A program made the translations under genes and the position numbers. Below the pieces are notes generated by a model that searched no databases, was not told where the DNA came from, and was given only the letters and a program-made list of their open reading frames with translations. From Vibrio scophthalmi LMG 19158 (GTDB lineage: Bacteria; Pseudomonadota; Gammaproteobacteria; Enterobacterales; Vibrionaceae), in contig NZ_AFWE01000073.1 of assembly GCF_000222585.1 (NCBI RefSeq), positions 124,001-188,000 of the forward strand: a stretch of 64,000 bases of DNA. Direction: 5' to 3'. Positions 32,901-42,007 of the stretch are shown piece by piece; position 1 is the first letter of the stretch, and each line of letters opens with the position of its first letter.

Positions 32901-33434
32901 GTTTTACAAGGTTGGCTCACCCAAGCTTACCAATCTGGTTTAGTACGTTATCGTAGTGGCAAAATTCGCCCGCAAGATTATTTGGCTGCGTGGATTGACC
33001 ATTTGGCGATGTCGGCGATGGGCGTGGCAAAACGAACTCACATGATTGGTTATGATCGTAAAGAGGGCGTCGTACATCTTATTTACCCGCCGATCGAAGA
33101 TGGTGATTATGCCAAGAATCTGTTGGCCGAACTGGTGCGATTATTCTATCAAGGTATGACTCAGCCGTTGGCGTACTTCCCTAAAACATCGTTGGCAGCG
33201 ATTGAAGCAGGCTTTAGTCGCGGCGGCGCTTGGGCAGATGATGAAGAAAAGTCGCTCAAAAAAATGGCCGAAGCGTTTAACGACGGCTTTATGAGTAGCG
33301 GTGAAGGCAATAATGCTTACATTGGTCGTATTTGGCCACAGTGGAATGATGCTTTAGCGCAAGAAGTTCGTACCTTGGCGGCGTTAGTGATTCAAGCTCC
33401 AAGATTATTGGTCAAAGACGCGCATGATGAATAA
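29913..33434 (+). CDS. recC: Exodeoxyribonuclease V subunit RecC
   Basis: 1173 aa with a TTG start. The start is supported by the N-terminus FTVYHSNQVDVL, which aligns with the conserved RecC beginning; the next in-frame ATG is about 40 residues later, inside conserved sequence. RecC holds RecB and RecD together and reads Chi. It has helicase-like domains without active ATPase motifs, for example IPFRAVCLLGMNDGVYPR, and an inactive nuclease-like C-terminal domain. The ribosome site is weak, so expression is probably low. Confidence 0.96.
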   Translation: MFTVYHSNQVDVLKSLLVELVKIDPLENPFEKEQILVQSPGMSQWLKMALAKEFGVAANIDFPLPATFIWNMFTHVLADVPQRSAFNKESMSWKLMQILPSLLDQPEFTPLQRYLEDDSDSSKLYQLAEKIADIFDGYLVYRPEWIAAWESGQVVAEIGDEHPWQPILWQALYDHTLALGQSPYHRANLYEHFIDSLANYQGRFENLPKRLFVFGITSLPPRYMDALKALGEHIDVHLMFTNPCRYYWGEVRDRKFLAKLAAKQRKHLVWRDDHSEIEGESEQLKGTIEENLAYDDAAYHEMVDGESIDLLHTDVVGNSLLASMGKLGRDNMYLLSQLESNEIEAFVDLGRDSLLQQLQADILNLEEHQDDQQLTTSQHKQVVCGDDYSLTLHACHSPMREVEVLHDQLLNMFDADPSLKPRDIIVMVADINAYSPAIQAVFGNAPGERFIPYSISDRSADQESPILAAFMQLLNLANTRCLASELLELLEIPAILNRFGLSEDEFLQAKIWVEESGIRWGLNPATGTEFDLPATAQNTWQFGIERMLLGYAMPESAGLFNDGQQSLSPYNEVQGMGAELAGKLAHFIETVSDYRQALAHTHSIDGWRQLLTAMLDDFFKVELEGEVALKSIRDTLTMLKEQLEDAAYQAELAPSIIAQYLQNKLSGTRVSQRFLAGQVNFCTLMPMRSIPFRAVCLLGMNDGVYPRSMPPEGFDLMNGRTRAGDRSRRDDDRYLFLEALLSAQQTLYISYVGRSIQDNTERVPSVLVSELMEYCHQNYRLAEDADLSCDESGDKLLANLHRQHAMVPFSPAAFSDSSSDFSSYSSYAKEWLPAANRQGQRSGEFNRQLSDYLADVSYPLDLDLVELQRFWRLPVQYFFNRRLKVMFEPPLPIMPDEEPFILDGLESFQIRDALLNQLLSDQLQANSNPDQTVQNFVDQQRAQGKLPVGAFGDIEFDTNRVQAEQLVEALRFVTSAPVDDVEINLNFDLLGEGKPIVLQGWLTQAYQSGLVRYRSGKIRPQDYLAAWIDHLAMSAMGVAKRTHMIGYDRKEGVVHLIYPPIEDGDYAKNLLAELVRLFYQGMTQPLAYFPKTSLAAIEAGFSRGGAWADDEEKSLKKMAEAFNDGFMSSGEGNNAYIGRIWPQWNDALAQEVRTLAALVIQAPRLLVKDAHDE

Positions 33435-33540
33435 CGACGCGTTGGCGGTCGCAATCCTTTCGTTTGGTGAGAGCCATTTACCTGAGGGTTGTTTGATGAA
33501 ATCACAGAGAAGTGGTTGGCCGCCAGTAAATCGTTATTAA
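33424..33540 (+). CDS. Possible 38-residue ORF overlapping the recC end
   Basis: Begins with ATGATG inside the last codons of recC and ends in TAA, encoding 38 residues (MMNNDALAVAILSF... to ...PPVNRY). Overlap with the recC stop would allow translational coupling, but I recognise no family and there is no separate ribosome site. It may be chance or a decayed remnant of a gene once present between recC and recB. Confidence 0.15.
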   Translation: MMNNDALAVAILSFGESHLPEGCLMKSQRSGWPPVNRY

Positions 33541-33787
33541 TGTGTAGGGCGTTCGCTGTGCGGCCAGTGGTCAGAGGGACCATTATTCGGTGGGTTGCAG
33601 CGAAGTTGATAACTTGCTCAACACGTGGCGCGGATAGTAAAGCTTAACTGGGGGAGGTTCTGTGAGAGCGCTCCCATTAAATCTGCCACTTTAGATTTAG
33701 CGGCAGTTAAACACTCAATATCAAGGCTAGGTCACACTCGAAGGTGTGAATGAATTGATTCAGAAGTTACATAAAGGTTTGATTGTT
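33435..33787. other. recC-recB intergenic region without the usual ptrA
   Basis: 353 nt with no convincing gene. It holds an inverted repeat GGGAG/CTCCC (about 33651-33675) and an imperfect hairpin CTGCC..GGCAG (about 33686-33710), no T run after either. In E. coli this place is taken by the 2.9-kb protease gene ptrA. A promoter for recB is expected here, but I cannot pick one. Confidence 0.5.
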
Positions 33788-36700
33788 ATGACATCGTGTT
33801 CAGTTGTCACCTCACTAGATACCATGACATTTCCGTTGCATGGTGCGCGACTTATCGAAGCTTCGGCGGGGACGGGGAAAACCTTCACCATTGCCTGGCT
33901 CTATTTGCGTTTATTGTTAGGGCACGGAAGTGGCGAGAGTCGTCATCAAACGCCATTAACGGTCGATCAAATTTTGGTGGTGACCTTTACTGAAGCAGCA
34001 ACCGCTGAGTTGCGCGATCGTATTCGCGCGCGTATTCATGATGCGCGATTAGCCTTTGCTCGCGGTGAAAGCAGTGATCCCGTGATCAAACCTTTACTCG
34101 CAGAGATTGATGACCATAAACAAGCGGCGATGATCTTGCTGCAAGCTGAACGACAAATGGACGAAGCGGCGGTGTATACCATTCACGGTTTCTGTCAGCG
34201 CATGCTCACGCAAAATGCCTTTGAATCAGGCAGTCGTTTTAACAACGAATTTGTCACCGATGAAAGCCATCTTAAAGCGCAAGTCGTTGCGGACTATTGG
34301 CGTCGTAACTTCTACCCATTGCCACTAAAACTGGCGGGTGAAGTACGTTCAATTTGGAGTTCGCCAGCCGCTTTGTTAGGTGATGTTTCTCGTTACTTAA
34401 CGGGGGCGCCCCTGCAACTTTCGGTGGCGGCGATGCAAGGTGACTTGAGTGAATTACATCAGCAAAATCTGGCTAAAATTGATCAGCTAAAAGCGCAATG
34501 GCGAGAAAGTAGCGATGACTTCCTAGCGTTGATTAGTGAGTCTGATATCAACAAACGCAGCTACACCAAAAAGTCCTTGCCAACTTGGTTAGAAGCCGTC
34601 GGCGCTTGGGCAAGCAGTGAGACCAACGGTTACGAGTTTCCTGAGCAGCTAGAGCGCTTTGCGCAAAATGTGTTGATTGAGAAAACCCCTAAAGGCAAAG
34701 CGCCTGAGCACGTTGTCTTTGCTCAAGTTGAAGCTTTTATTAGCCAGCCGATCAGCTTAAAAGCGCCACTATTGGCCCATGCGATTGAGCATTGTCGTGT
34801 TAGCTTAGCGAAAGCGAAACAGCAAAAGCAGTGGTTATCGTTTGATGATCTGCTGACCAACTTATCTGCCGCGATGGACGCTGATGAACTCGGTGCATTA
34901 GCTGAGCGTATTCGTAGTTTATATCCGGTGGCGATGATCGATGAATTCCAAGATACCGATCCTCTGCAATACAGCATTTTCAGCCGAATTTATCTCTCTC
35001 ATCCTGAGTGCGGTCTATTTATGATCGGCGATCCTAAGCAGGCGATTTACGGCTTCCGTGGTGCGGATATTTTTACCTACATCAAAGCGCGTAATCAGGT
35101 TTCCTCGCATTTCACTCTGGGTACTAACTGGCGTTCGAGTGCCGATATGGTCGCGGCAGTAAACCAAGTGTTTGCCTTGCCAGATAGCGCCTTTATCTAC
35201 GATCAAGACATTCCTTTTCTTCCCGTTGCGGCTAGTCCAAGTGCTGATAAACGTGCGTGGTCATTAAGCGGAAAAACTCAACCCGCGTTGACCTATTGGT
35301 TACAAGAAGCGGAAGAAAAGCCACTGGCTAAAGGTGAATATCTTAAAGCGATGTCGCAAGCCACAGCCGATCAAATCCAGACCATTTTAAGCGCTTCACA
35401 GCAGCAACAAGCGCATTTTAGCAGTGATAAAGGTGATAAGGCGATTCAAGCCGGCGATATTGCTGTATTGGTGCGCACCGGTAATGAAGGCCGCATGGTT
35501 AAAGAGGCGCTTGCTAAACAAGGCATTGCCAGCGTTTATCTCTCTAACCGTGACAGCGTATTTAGTTCGGCGGTAGCGCAAGATGTACAGCGCCTGCTGC
35601 AAGCGGTCTTAACCCCAGAAAACGATCGTGCACTGCGCGCCAGCTTGGCGTCAGAATTGTTCGCTCTCGATGCGGGCAGTTTAGATGCGCTCAACAACGA
35701 TGAAACCGCTTGGGAAAACGCGGTGAATGAATACAAAGAGTACCGCAAGTTATGGTTACAACGTGGCGTGTTACCGATGCTGCGCGCGGTCATGAGTAAG
35801 CGTCATGTCGCTGAGCGTTTACTAGAAGAGGAAAGTGGCGAGCGTAACCTGACTGATTTGATGCATTTAGGTGAGTTATTACAGCAAGCCAGTGGTGAAC
35901 TCGACAGTGATCATGGTTTGCTGCGTTGGCTTGCACAAGCGATTAGTGATGCGCAAAATGGCCTTGGTGGTAGCGAAGACCAAATTCAGCGTTTGGAATC
36001 TGAGCGTAATTTGGTGCAGATCGTCACTATCCATAAATCGAAAGGTTTGGAATATGACTTGGTCTTTTTGCCGTTTGTATTGAGCTATCGCGAAGCGAGT
36101 GAAGCCAAATATTACGACGCCGAAAGCGATCGCACCATTTTGGATATCAACCAAGATAAAGCCGCGTTAGCGCAAGCGGATAAAGAGCGTCTCGCGGAAG
36201 ACTTGCGTTTGATCTACGTAGCGTTAACCCGTGCCGTTTACGGCTGTTTTATTGGTGCTGCGCCGCTACGTAATGGCCGTTCAACCAAAGAACCAACGGG
36301 TGTGCATCACAGTGCCATGGGCTATTTATTGCAAAATGGCCAAGCAGGTGGCGTGAATGATCTTACCCAAGCGATTGAGCTGCAAACCAAAGGATTATCG
36401 TGCGTTGCACTGCAAGGATTACCCGAATCGCATCAGAAAACCTTTGTGACTGATGATGAAATTGAACACACCTTACATGCCAAAACACTCAGCCAAGCGA
36501 TTGATCGTGCTTGGCGCATCACCAGTTACTCTGGTTTAGTAAAACAAGGCTCTCACCACCATGATGACACCTCTAGTGAGCTATTAAGACTCGATGTTGA
36601 CTCCTCCGGTGAGCAAGATGAACAAGAGTTAGTTGAACCTGAACGTTCAATCTTTACCTTCCCTCGCGGTGCACGTCCGGGCACATTTTTGCACACGCTG

Positions 36701-37408
36701 TTTGAAGAGGTGGAGTTTACTTTGCCTGCGAACAGTGAAGAGAACCAAGCCAAAATAATGGCACTGATGGAGAGTGAACAGCTCGAATTAGAGTGGCTGC
36801 CAATCTTGCAACAACTGGTTGATACCGTATTAGCGACCCCATTGGACGGTAAAGATCTGCGCCTCAATCAAAAAGGACCCGCGCAGCGTTTGGTGGAAAT
36901 GGAGTTTTTACTGCCGATTGAAGTATTGGCTTCGGCAGAACTCAACCGGGTGATTCAACGTAACGATCCATTGTCAGCCAAAGCGGGCGATCTCGGCTTC
37001 CAAACCGTGCAGGGGATGTTGAAAGGTTTTATCGACTTAGTGTTTGAGCATCAAGGTAAATACTACGTACTGGACTGGAAATCGAACCATTTAGGCGATG
37101 AGATTGCCGATTATCATGGTGATGCTTTACGCCAAGCGATGGCGGATCACCGTTACGATCTGCAATACCAAATTTACGCGTTGGCACTGCATCGTTTTTT
37201 ACGTAGTCGAGTAGCGGATTATGATTATCAGCGCCATTTTGGTGGTGTCTATTATCTGTTTTTGCGTGGTATGGATGGCGAAGGTCAACACGGCATTTTC
37301 TCCGCAAAACCAAGTTTTGAATTTTTAACTGAGTTAGACAAATTGATTGATGGCGAGATAGTGGAAAGACGCGACAACGCGGCAGGGCAAATGGAGTTAG
37401 GTCTATGA
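33788..37408 (+). CDS. recB: Exodeoxyribonuclease V subunit RecB
   Basis: 1206 aa from the ATG at 33788 (AAAGG 10 nt upstream); a GTG at 33746 would add 14 residues. RecB is a 3'-5' helicase and the only nuclease of RecBCD. Helicase motifs: Walker A LIEASAGTGKTFTIAWLYLRLL, Ia TFTEAATAELRDRI, II MIDEFQDTDPLQ, III FMIGDPKQAIYGFRGAD, V TIHKSKGLEYDLVFLPF, VI YVALTRAVYG. The C-terminal nuclease domain has GFIDLVFEHQGKYYVLDWKSN, with the catalytic Asp-Asp-Lys. All active residues appear intact. It overlaps recD by 4 nt. Confidence 0.97.
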   Translation: MTSCSVVTSLDTMTFPLHGARLIEASAGTGKTFTIAWLYLRLLLGHGSGESRHQTPLTVDQILVVTFTEAATAELRDRIRARIHDARLAFARGESSDPVIKPLLAEIDDHKQAAMILLQAERQMDEAAVYTIHGFCQRMLTQNAFESGSRFNNEFVTDESHLKAQVVADYWRRNFYPLPLKLAGEVRSIWSSPAALLGDVSRYLTGAPLQLSVAAMQGDLSELHQQNLAKIDQLKAQWRESSDDFLALISESDINKRSYTKKSLPTWLEAVGAWASSETNGYEFPEQLERFAQNVLIEKTPKGKAPEHVVFAQVEAFISQPISLKAPLLAHAIEHCRVSLAKAKQQKQWLSFDDLLTNLSAAMDADELGALAERIRSLYPVAMIDEFQDTDPLQYSIFSRIYLSHPECGLFMIGDPKQAIYGFRGADIFTYIKARNQVSSHFTLGTNWRSSADMVAAVNQVFALPDSAFIYDQDIPFLPVAASPSADKRAWSLSGKTQPALTYWLQEAEEKPLAKGEYLKAMSQATADQIQTILSASQQQQAHFSSDKGDKAIQAGDIAVLVRTGNEGRMVKEALAKQGIASVYLSNRDSVFSSAVAQDVQRLLQAVLTPENDRALRASLASELFALDAGSLDALNNDETAWENAVNEYKEYRKLWLQRGVLPMLRAVMSKRHVAERLLEEESGERNLTDLMHLGELLQQASGELDSDHGLLRWLAQAISDAQNGLGGSEDQIQRLESERNLVQIVTIHKSKGLEYDLVFLPFVLSYREASEAKYYDAESDRTILDINQDKAALAQADKERLAEDLRLIYVALTRAVYGCFIGAAPLRNGRSTKEPTGVHHSAMGYLLQNGQAGGVNDLTQAIELQTKGLSCVALQGLPESHQKTFVTDDEIEHTLHAKTLSQAIDRAWRITSYSGLVKQGSHHHDDTSSELLRLDVDSSGEQDEQELVEPERSIFTFPRGARPGTFLHTLFEEVEFTLPANSEENQAKIMALMESEQLELEWLPILQQLVDTVLATPLDGKDLRLNQKGPAQRLVEMEFLLPIEVLASAELNRVIQRNDPLSAKAGDLGFQTVQGMLKGFIDLVFEHQGKYYVLDWKSNHLGDEIADYHGDALRQAMADHRYDLQYQIYALALHRFLRSRVADYDYQRHFGGVYYLFLRGMDGEGQHGIFSAKPSFEFLTELDKLIDGEIVERRDNAAGQMELGL

Positions 37409-39519
37409 GTGGATTAATGCTTACTCTCAAGCGCTTAGCCGAAAAGGGCTCAATTCGTCAGCTTGATTATCAATTTGCGCGCTTTATTGCGGCCAAATCT
37501 CAGCATGTTGAACTTGCGTTTATCGCGGGTGTGCTCAGCAGTGAGCTAGGCAAAGGCCACATCTGTTTGCCACTGCATGATATGCAAGGGCAAGCGGTCG
37601 ATCTTGCCGCTAAAATAGGCTTATATGGCGAGGCGGCATTAGCATTAAACCAACAACTCTTATCCATTGATTGGGCTGCGTTGCTGCAACAGTCGCCATG
37701 GGTGAGCAAGCCAGTCGCACACAATGCTGATCCATTGCCTTTGGTGTTTGATGGTGAAAGGTTATATCTACACCGTTATTGGCACTATGAAGTGACGTTG
37801 GCAGAGAAGCTAACCAGCTTTGGGGTTGCCATGATCCTAAAGCCTACCGAAGTACAAAAACTCGCCAAATTGCTCGATCACTTGTTTGCGCGCAGTGACC
37901 ATTTCTTGTTTTCCGCCTTATCGCGTTCGAGTGGATTAAATCAGGTGCAGCGCCAGCAAATGGTGTGCGATCACCTTGATGTGGTCGATGAAAGCCAACT
38001 GGATTGGAGCGCAATTGATCAAGTGCTGCTGCAAGCCACACGTGCCGAACAGTTAGCGCCACTGGAGCAACTTGTTCCTCAGGCGGCGTGTGTTAACTGG
38101 CAGAAAGTGGCGGCGGCGATTGCACTCACTAAGCGTTTTGCGGTGATATCGGGAGGCCCTGGTACCGGTAAAACGACCACGGTAACTAAACTGCTGGCAG
38201 CCCTGATTGAGCAGGCTGAACAGAGTGGTCACACCCCAACGATTAAGCTGGTGGCACCGACGGGTAAAGCAGCTGCGCGCTTGACCGAATCAATTGGTAA
38301 AGCGGTCGACCAACTGCCGGTTAGCCCAGAGCTGAAAGCCGCGATCCCAACCGAATCCAGCACCTTGCATCGATTGTTGGGCGCATTGCCAAACAGCGCT
38401 GAATTTCGTCACAACCAAGCGAACCCGTTACATCTTGATATCTTAGTGGTGGATGAAGCCTCGATGGTCGATTTACCGATGATGTACAAGGTAGTGGATG
38501 CTTTGCCAAAACATGCCCGTTTGATTTTATTGGGCGATAAAGATCAGCTTGCCTCGGTCGAAGCGGGGGCGGTACTTGGCGATATCTGTTCTTTCTATCA
38601 TTCTGGTTACAGCAGCGCACAAGGTGAATTGATCGCACAATTATCCGGTTATACGACCTTAGCGACAGCCAATCAAAATAACAAAGGCAGTCGAGTTGGG
38701 GATAGCTTGTGTATGCTACAAAAAAGCTATCGCTTCGATGCGCGTTCAGGCATTGGTCAGTTGGCAAAGGCAGTCAACTCCGGATCGGCCTATCAATTAG
38801 ATGCGGTATGGCAGCGCGGTTTTGACGATATCGAACAGTTCCCGCTTGATATGCAGCACTACAATCAGCTAATCCAAACCATGGTGGCAGAATACAGCCA
38901 CTATCTTAAACGTATTGCCCAACGCTTAGTTCACCCTGACAGTGGTGAAATAGAAAGTATTACCCAACAAGCCAAAGCAGGGTTAGATGCTTTTGCGCGC
39001 TGTCGCTTATTGTGTGCGATGCGTGAAGGGGACTTTGGCGTGAGTGGTTTAAATCACCGTGTTGAGCGCGCGCTGGTGGCGCGAAAACGCATCCAAACTC
39101 AAGATGAACTTTGGTATCACGGCCGCCCGGTGATGATCACTCGTAACGATCATGCTTTAGGTTTGTATAACGGTGATATTGGCATCTGTATGCTGGATGA
39201 TTCACTTGCAGAACCGCGCTTAAAAGTGTTTTTTGAATTACCAGATGGCAGCGTCAAATCGGTGTTGCCAAGCCGCGTACCAGAGCATCAAACCGCTTAT
39301 GCGATGACGGTACATAAGTCACAAGGCAGCGAATTTGAATTTACCGTAATGATTCTGCCAAAAGATTTTAGCCCTATTTTAACTCGTGAGTTGATTTATA
39401 CCGGCATTACTCGCGCCAAAAAGCGATTGGCATTGTATGCACAGCCAGAGGTGGTTAAACGAGGGATTAAAGTGATGACAGAGCGTGCAAGTGGTTTGGT
39501 GATGAGATTAAAAGGTTAA
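37405..39519 (+). CDS. recD: Exodeoxyribonuclease V subunit RecD
   Basis: 704 aa; the ATG overlaps the recB stop (ATGA). It is a superfamily 1B 5'-3' helicase. Motif I ISGGPGTGKTTTVTKLLAAL at about 249-268, motif II VVDEASMVDLPMM, motif III LILLGDKDQLASVEAG, motif IV LQKSYRF, and motifs V/VI TVHKSQGSEF and YTGITRAKKRL are intact. It moves the RecBCD complex on the 5'-ended strand and holds back RecA loading until Chi is met. It is about 100 residues longer than E. coli RecD, partly in the N-terminal region and a 600-640 insert. Confidence 0.97.
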   Translation: MSGLMLTLKRLAEKGSIRQLDYQFARFIAAKSQHVELAFIAGVLSSELGKGHICLPLHDMQGQAVDLAAKIGLYGEAALALNQQLLSIDWAALLQQSPWVSKPVAHNADPLPLVFDGERLYLHRYWHYEVTLAEKLTSFGVAMILKPTEVQKLAKLLDHLFARSDHFLFSALSRSSGLNQVQRQQMVCDHLDVVDESQLDWSAIDQVLLQATRAEQLAPLEQLVPQAACVNWQKVAAAIALTKRFAVISGGPGTGKTTTVTKLLAALIEQAEQSGHTPTIKLVAPTGKAAARLTESIGKAVDQLPVSPELKAAIPTESSTLHRLLGALPNSAEFRHNQANPLHLDILVVDEASMVDLPMMYKVVDALPKHARLILLGDKDQLASVEAGAVLGDICSFYHSGYSSAQGELIAQLSGYTTLATANQNNKGSRVGDSLCMLQKSYRFDARSGIGQLAKAVNSGSAYQLDAVWQRGFDDIEQFPLDMQHYNQLIQTMVAEYSHYLKRIAQRLVHPDSGEIESITQQAKAGLDAFARCRLLCAMREGDFGVSGLNHRVERALVARKRIQTQDELWYHGRPVMITRNDHALGLYNGDIGICMLDDSLAEPRLKVFFELPDGSVKSVLPSRVPEHQTAYAMTVHKSQGSEFEFTVMILPKDFSPILTRELIYTGITRAKKRLALYAQPEVVKRGIKVMTERASGLVMRLKG

Positions 39520-39564
39520 TGAGCGGAGATTTCGTCACCATCCTTGGTGTCGCAGTGAATAAAG

Positions 39565-39753
39565 TTAGTTAACCGAGCTAAAAGCGGCGGTAAAAGAGAT
39601 ACTGCGTATTTGGTACTTTTGTTGATAGTCGAGAATAAATTTCTTTAGTCGATCTGAGGTGGGAAACACACAGTGCACATCAAGGCCGATCAGCAGTTCG
39701 TTTTCTGCCATGTCCCAGAAGCTCTGTAGAGAATTACAAATTATAGTTTTCAT
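39565..39753 (-). CDS. Hypothetical small protein, 62 aa
   Basis: Begins MKTIICNSLQSFWDMAENELLIGLDVH and ends SFTAAFSSVN. The composition is protein-like with a basic middle (DRLKKFILDYQQKYQ). AAGAG lies upstream at moderate distance. No family recognised. It sits alone on the minus strand in the recD-argA gap, with recD converging on it. Confidence 0.45.
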   Translation of the reverse strand: MKTIICNSLQSFWDMAENELLIGLDVHCVFPTSDRLKKFILDYQQKYQIRSISFTAAFSSVN

Positions 39754-39820
39754 ATTGATGCTCTTAGTTGACGTTGATATCTACCAAAGCAATCCGTGCG
39801 GTCTAGCAAGCTAGTTGAAA

Positions 39821-39945
39821 TTGAATCCAATCAATAGTGCGAAGTAATGTGATGCGGGCAAATAGTAACCAACAAAGAATATGAAATAAAGCTTATATTT
39901 GAGACAAAAACCAACAATGGCCACGGAAAGTGGCCATTTTTATTA
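39821..39945 (+). ncRNA. Candidate small RNA with promoter and terminator
   Basis: A + strand hairpin terminator (9-bp stem 39916-39924 with 39930-39938, then TTTTATTA) lies 400 nt beyond recD with no + strand gene between. A possible promoter, TTGAAT (39821-39826), 18 nt, TAATGT (39845-39850), would give an RNA of about 88 nt from roughly 39857 to 39945. I do not recognise the RNA; the terminator could instead serve recD read-through. Confidence 0.3.
39916..39945 (+). terminator. Rho-independent terminator in the recD-argA gap
   Basis: Perfect 9-bp stem AATGGCCAC/GTGGCCATT, 5-nt loop and a T-rich tail on the + strand; the minus strand tail is not T-rich, so it is oriented. Confidence 0.75.
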
Positions 39946-39997
39946 AATATTGAACTGTTTTTGCTTAATTTTTAACAAGTTAGTTCGGAGTTTAATT

Positions 39998-41347
39998 CTA
40001 GGTACGAGTGGCCAATATTTTTGAGTTTCTTTGGTAGTTATAGAGGTTTTGCTTTTGTGATGGCAATTGCTCCACCCCGACCTCATAGAAACCTTGCTCC
40101 CTAAACCAATGCAGACTGTGTGTGGTTAACACAAACAACTGATTAATCCCTTCTTGGCGGCACTGCTGCTTCATATAATTGAGTAAAATCAAGCCACGGT
40201 TACCATCGCGATAATCTTTATGGATTGCCACACAAGCCATTTCTGCCATGCTGTCATCAAGATAAGGATACAGGGCAGCACAGCCGATAATCAGGCCATC
40301 TTTTTCAATGATGGTGAATTGATGAATTTCTTGCTCCAACTGCTCACGCGAACGGCGCACGAGAATGCCTTGCTCTTCCAGTGGGCGAATTAAATCGAGG
40401 ATGCCGCCGATATCATCAATGTTGGCAACGCGCACGCGTTCAGAGCTGGCATAAACAACCTGAGTACCAATACCATCAATAGAGAACAGTTCTTGGATTA
40501 ACGCGCCATCTTCTTTGTAGCTAACAAGGTGGCTACGTGGCACACCGGCTCGGCAGGCGGTAATGGCTGCGCGAAGAAAACGCAGTGTCCCTGAGGCGCT
40601 GTCGTGAGAATAGTCAACATCGGTTTCTAATTTCGCTAACACACTTTCTGCTTCTCGTGGCACAAGCTCTGCCACGACAGACCCATTTTCATCGATGATG
40701 CCTTGCTCAGAACAAAAGCCAATCAGCTTGTCAGCATTTAAACGGATCGCGACTTGGGTGGCGACTTCTTCAGAAAGTAGATTGAATGACTCGCCAGTCA
40801 CAGAGCTAGCGATAGGGCCAAGCAGTACAATCGAACCTTGATCGAGCATACGGTTGATGCCCTGAATATCGATACGACGAATGCGACCACTGTGGCAGTA
40901 ATCGACGCCATCATCCACGCCAAGAGGTTGAGCGATAACAAAGTTCCCGCTAACCACATTGAGTTGTGTCCCAGCCATCGGCGTGTTGCTCAAGCTCATC
41001 GAGAGCTGGGCGGTAATGGCAAGCTGTAATTGCCCCGCAGCCTGCATAACTAGCGACAAACTGGTTTCATCAGTGATGCGAACGCCTTTATGGTAGTCGT
41101 TCGTGATTTGATTGTTGGCTAAAATAGCGTTGATTTGTGGTCGCGCACCATGCACCAAAACGATCTTAACTCCCAAACTGTGGAGTAAGGCTAAGTCACT
41201 GATAATATTTTTAAAGTTATCATCAGCAAACGCTTCACCCCCCAGCATGACCACCATGGTTTTCCCTCGGTGAGCATTGACATAAGGTGTTGATTGGCGA
41301 AATCCTTTAACTAATGCGGTGCTACGTATTTTCACATTACAATCCAT
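39998..41347 (-). CDS. argA: N-acetylglutamate synthase ArgA
   Basis: 449 aa. The first step of arginine biosynthesis, acetyl-CoA plus glutamate to N-acetylglutamate, feedback inhibited by arginine. An amino-acid-kinase-like domain (about 25-290; [27 protein letters not shown]) is joined to a C-terminal GNAT acetyltransferase domain (about 300-449; [20 protein letters not shown]). ATG at 41347 is used; a GTG at 41335 ([12 protein letters not shown]) aligns well with the family start and may be the true one. In E. coli amiC lies between argA and mltA; here a DUF2850-type gene does. Confidence 0.95.
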   Translation of the reverse strand: MDCNVKIRSTALVKGFRQSTPYVNAHRGKTMVVMLGGEAFADDNFKNIISDLALLHSLGVKIVLVHGARPQINAILANNQITNDYHKGVRITDETSLSLVMQAAGQLQLAITAQLSMSLSNTPMAGTQLNVVSGNFVIAQPLGVDDGVDYCHSGRIRRIDIQGINRMLDQGSIVLLGPIASSVTGESFNLLSEEVATQVAIRLNADKLIGFCSEQGIIDENGSVVAELVPREAESVLAKLETDVDYSHDSASGTLRFLRAAITACRAGVPRSHLVSYKEDGALIQELFSIDGIGTQVVYASSERVRVANIDDIGGILDLIRPLEEQGILVRRSREQLEQEIHQFTIIEKDGLIIGCAALYPYLDDSMAEMACVAIHKDYRDGNRGLILLNYMKQQCRQEGINQLFVLTTHSLHWFREQGFYEVGVEQLPSQKQNLYNYQRNSKILATRT

Positions 41348-41351
41348 TTGT

Positions 41352-41392
41352 GAATTTATATGTGATTATAGTGCAAATTTATTCTCAATTAG
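41352..41392 (-). promoter_or_regulatory. argA promoter with possible ArgR half-sites
   Basis: On the minus strand a perfect TATAAT lies at 41365-41370. On either side are AT-rich stretches with partial match to ARG boxes (one contains ATAAATTCA, the other TGAGAATAAATTT). Spacing is 2 nt longer than the usual ARG-box pair, so ArgR control is plausible but unproven. Confidence 0.35.
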
Positions 41393-41495
41393 GCAAGCGG
41401 TTTTTTGGAATAGAGACCCAATAAACACTTTTGTGAGATTGTGAGCATGAAAAGAGCATGCTATAGAATAATTTTCCCCATTAGGTCATTGGTTT

Positions 41496-41918
41496 ATGAA
41501 TGTTAGCGTCAAAAATAATATAACAGCTAAACAAGCTCAAAGTGGCCGTTTCTTTCCACGTAAATGGATGAATGTCGCAGCTTTGGTGGTTGCATTGATA
41601 TGTGCCTATGGGATTGTTCAAGGTGGCTTGTGGCTCAATAACAAATATCAGCAAGTATCGCACCCACCTACGCTTATTTATGGCACTTGGGTAGAAGATA
41701 ACGTCGCTCCGTACTTAGCTGAGAATATCGTGATTAATCAGTCAGGCGTGACCGTGAACGGGGGTGTCGTAAGCACAAAATTCAGTTTTGATGGCGAGAC
41801 ATTCCGCTATCAACATGGCACTGAGGAGCGGGTTTTTCGCTTTGGCCTTGGTAACTTTAGTTCAATGAAACTGGACACCAAGGTGGCTTATCAGCCGGTT
41901 TATGTCAAAACTCTTTAA
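41496..41918 (+). CDS. DUF2850-type membrane-anchored protein
   Basis: 140 aa. A basic N-terminus (residues 1-25), one membrane segment at about 26-46 (NVAALVVALICAYGIVQGGLWL), then a periplasmic beta-rich domain of about 90 residues (TLIYGTWVEDNVAPYLAENIVI). It resembles the DUF2850 family found in Vibrio, from recall; the function is not known. It is divergent from argA and 89 nt before mltA. Confidence 0.75.
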   Translation: MNVSVKNNITAKQAQSGRFFPRKWMNVAALVVALICAYGIVQGGLWLNNKYQQVSHPPTLIYGTWVEDNVAPYLAENIVINQSGVTVNGGVVSTKFSFDGETFRYQHGTEERVFRFGLGNFSSMKLDTKVAYQPVYVKTL

Positions 41919-42007
41919 AATTCACACTCATTAACGATCCTTGCGTTGACTCAGCTAGTAAGAGTTTGTCATGCTCAGGACTTGGCGTTAATGGACTCTT
42001 ATTCGTA

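Noticed and set aside
33746-33787. GTG at 33746 as recB start
   Set aside because: Adds 14 residues not matching RecB proteins; the ATG at 33788 has a well-placed AAAGG.
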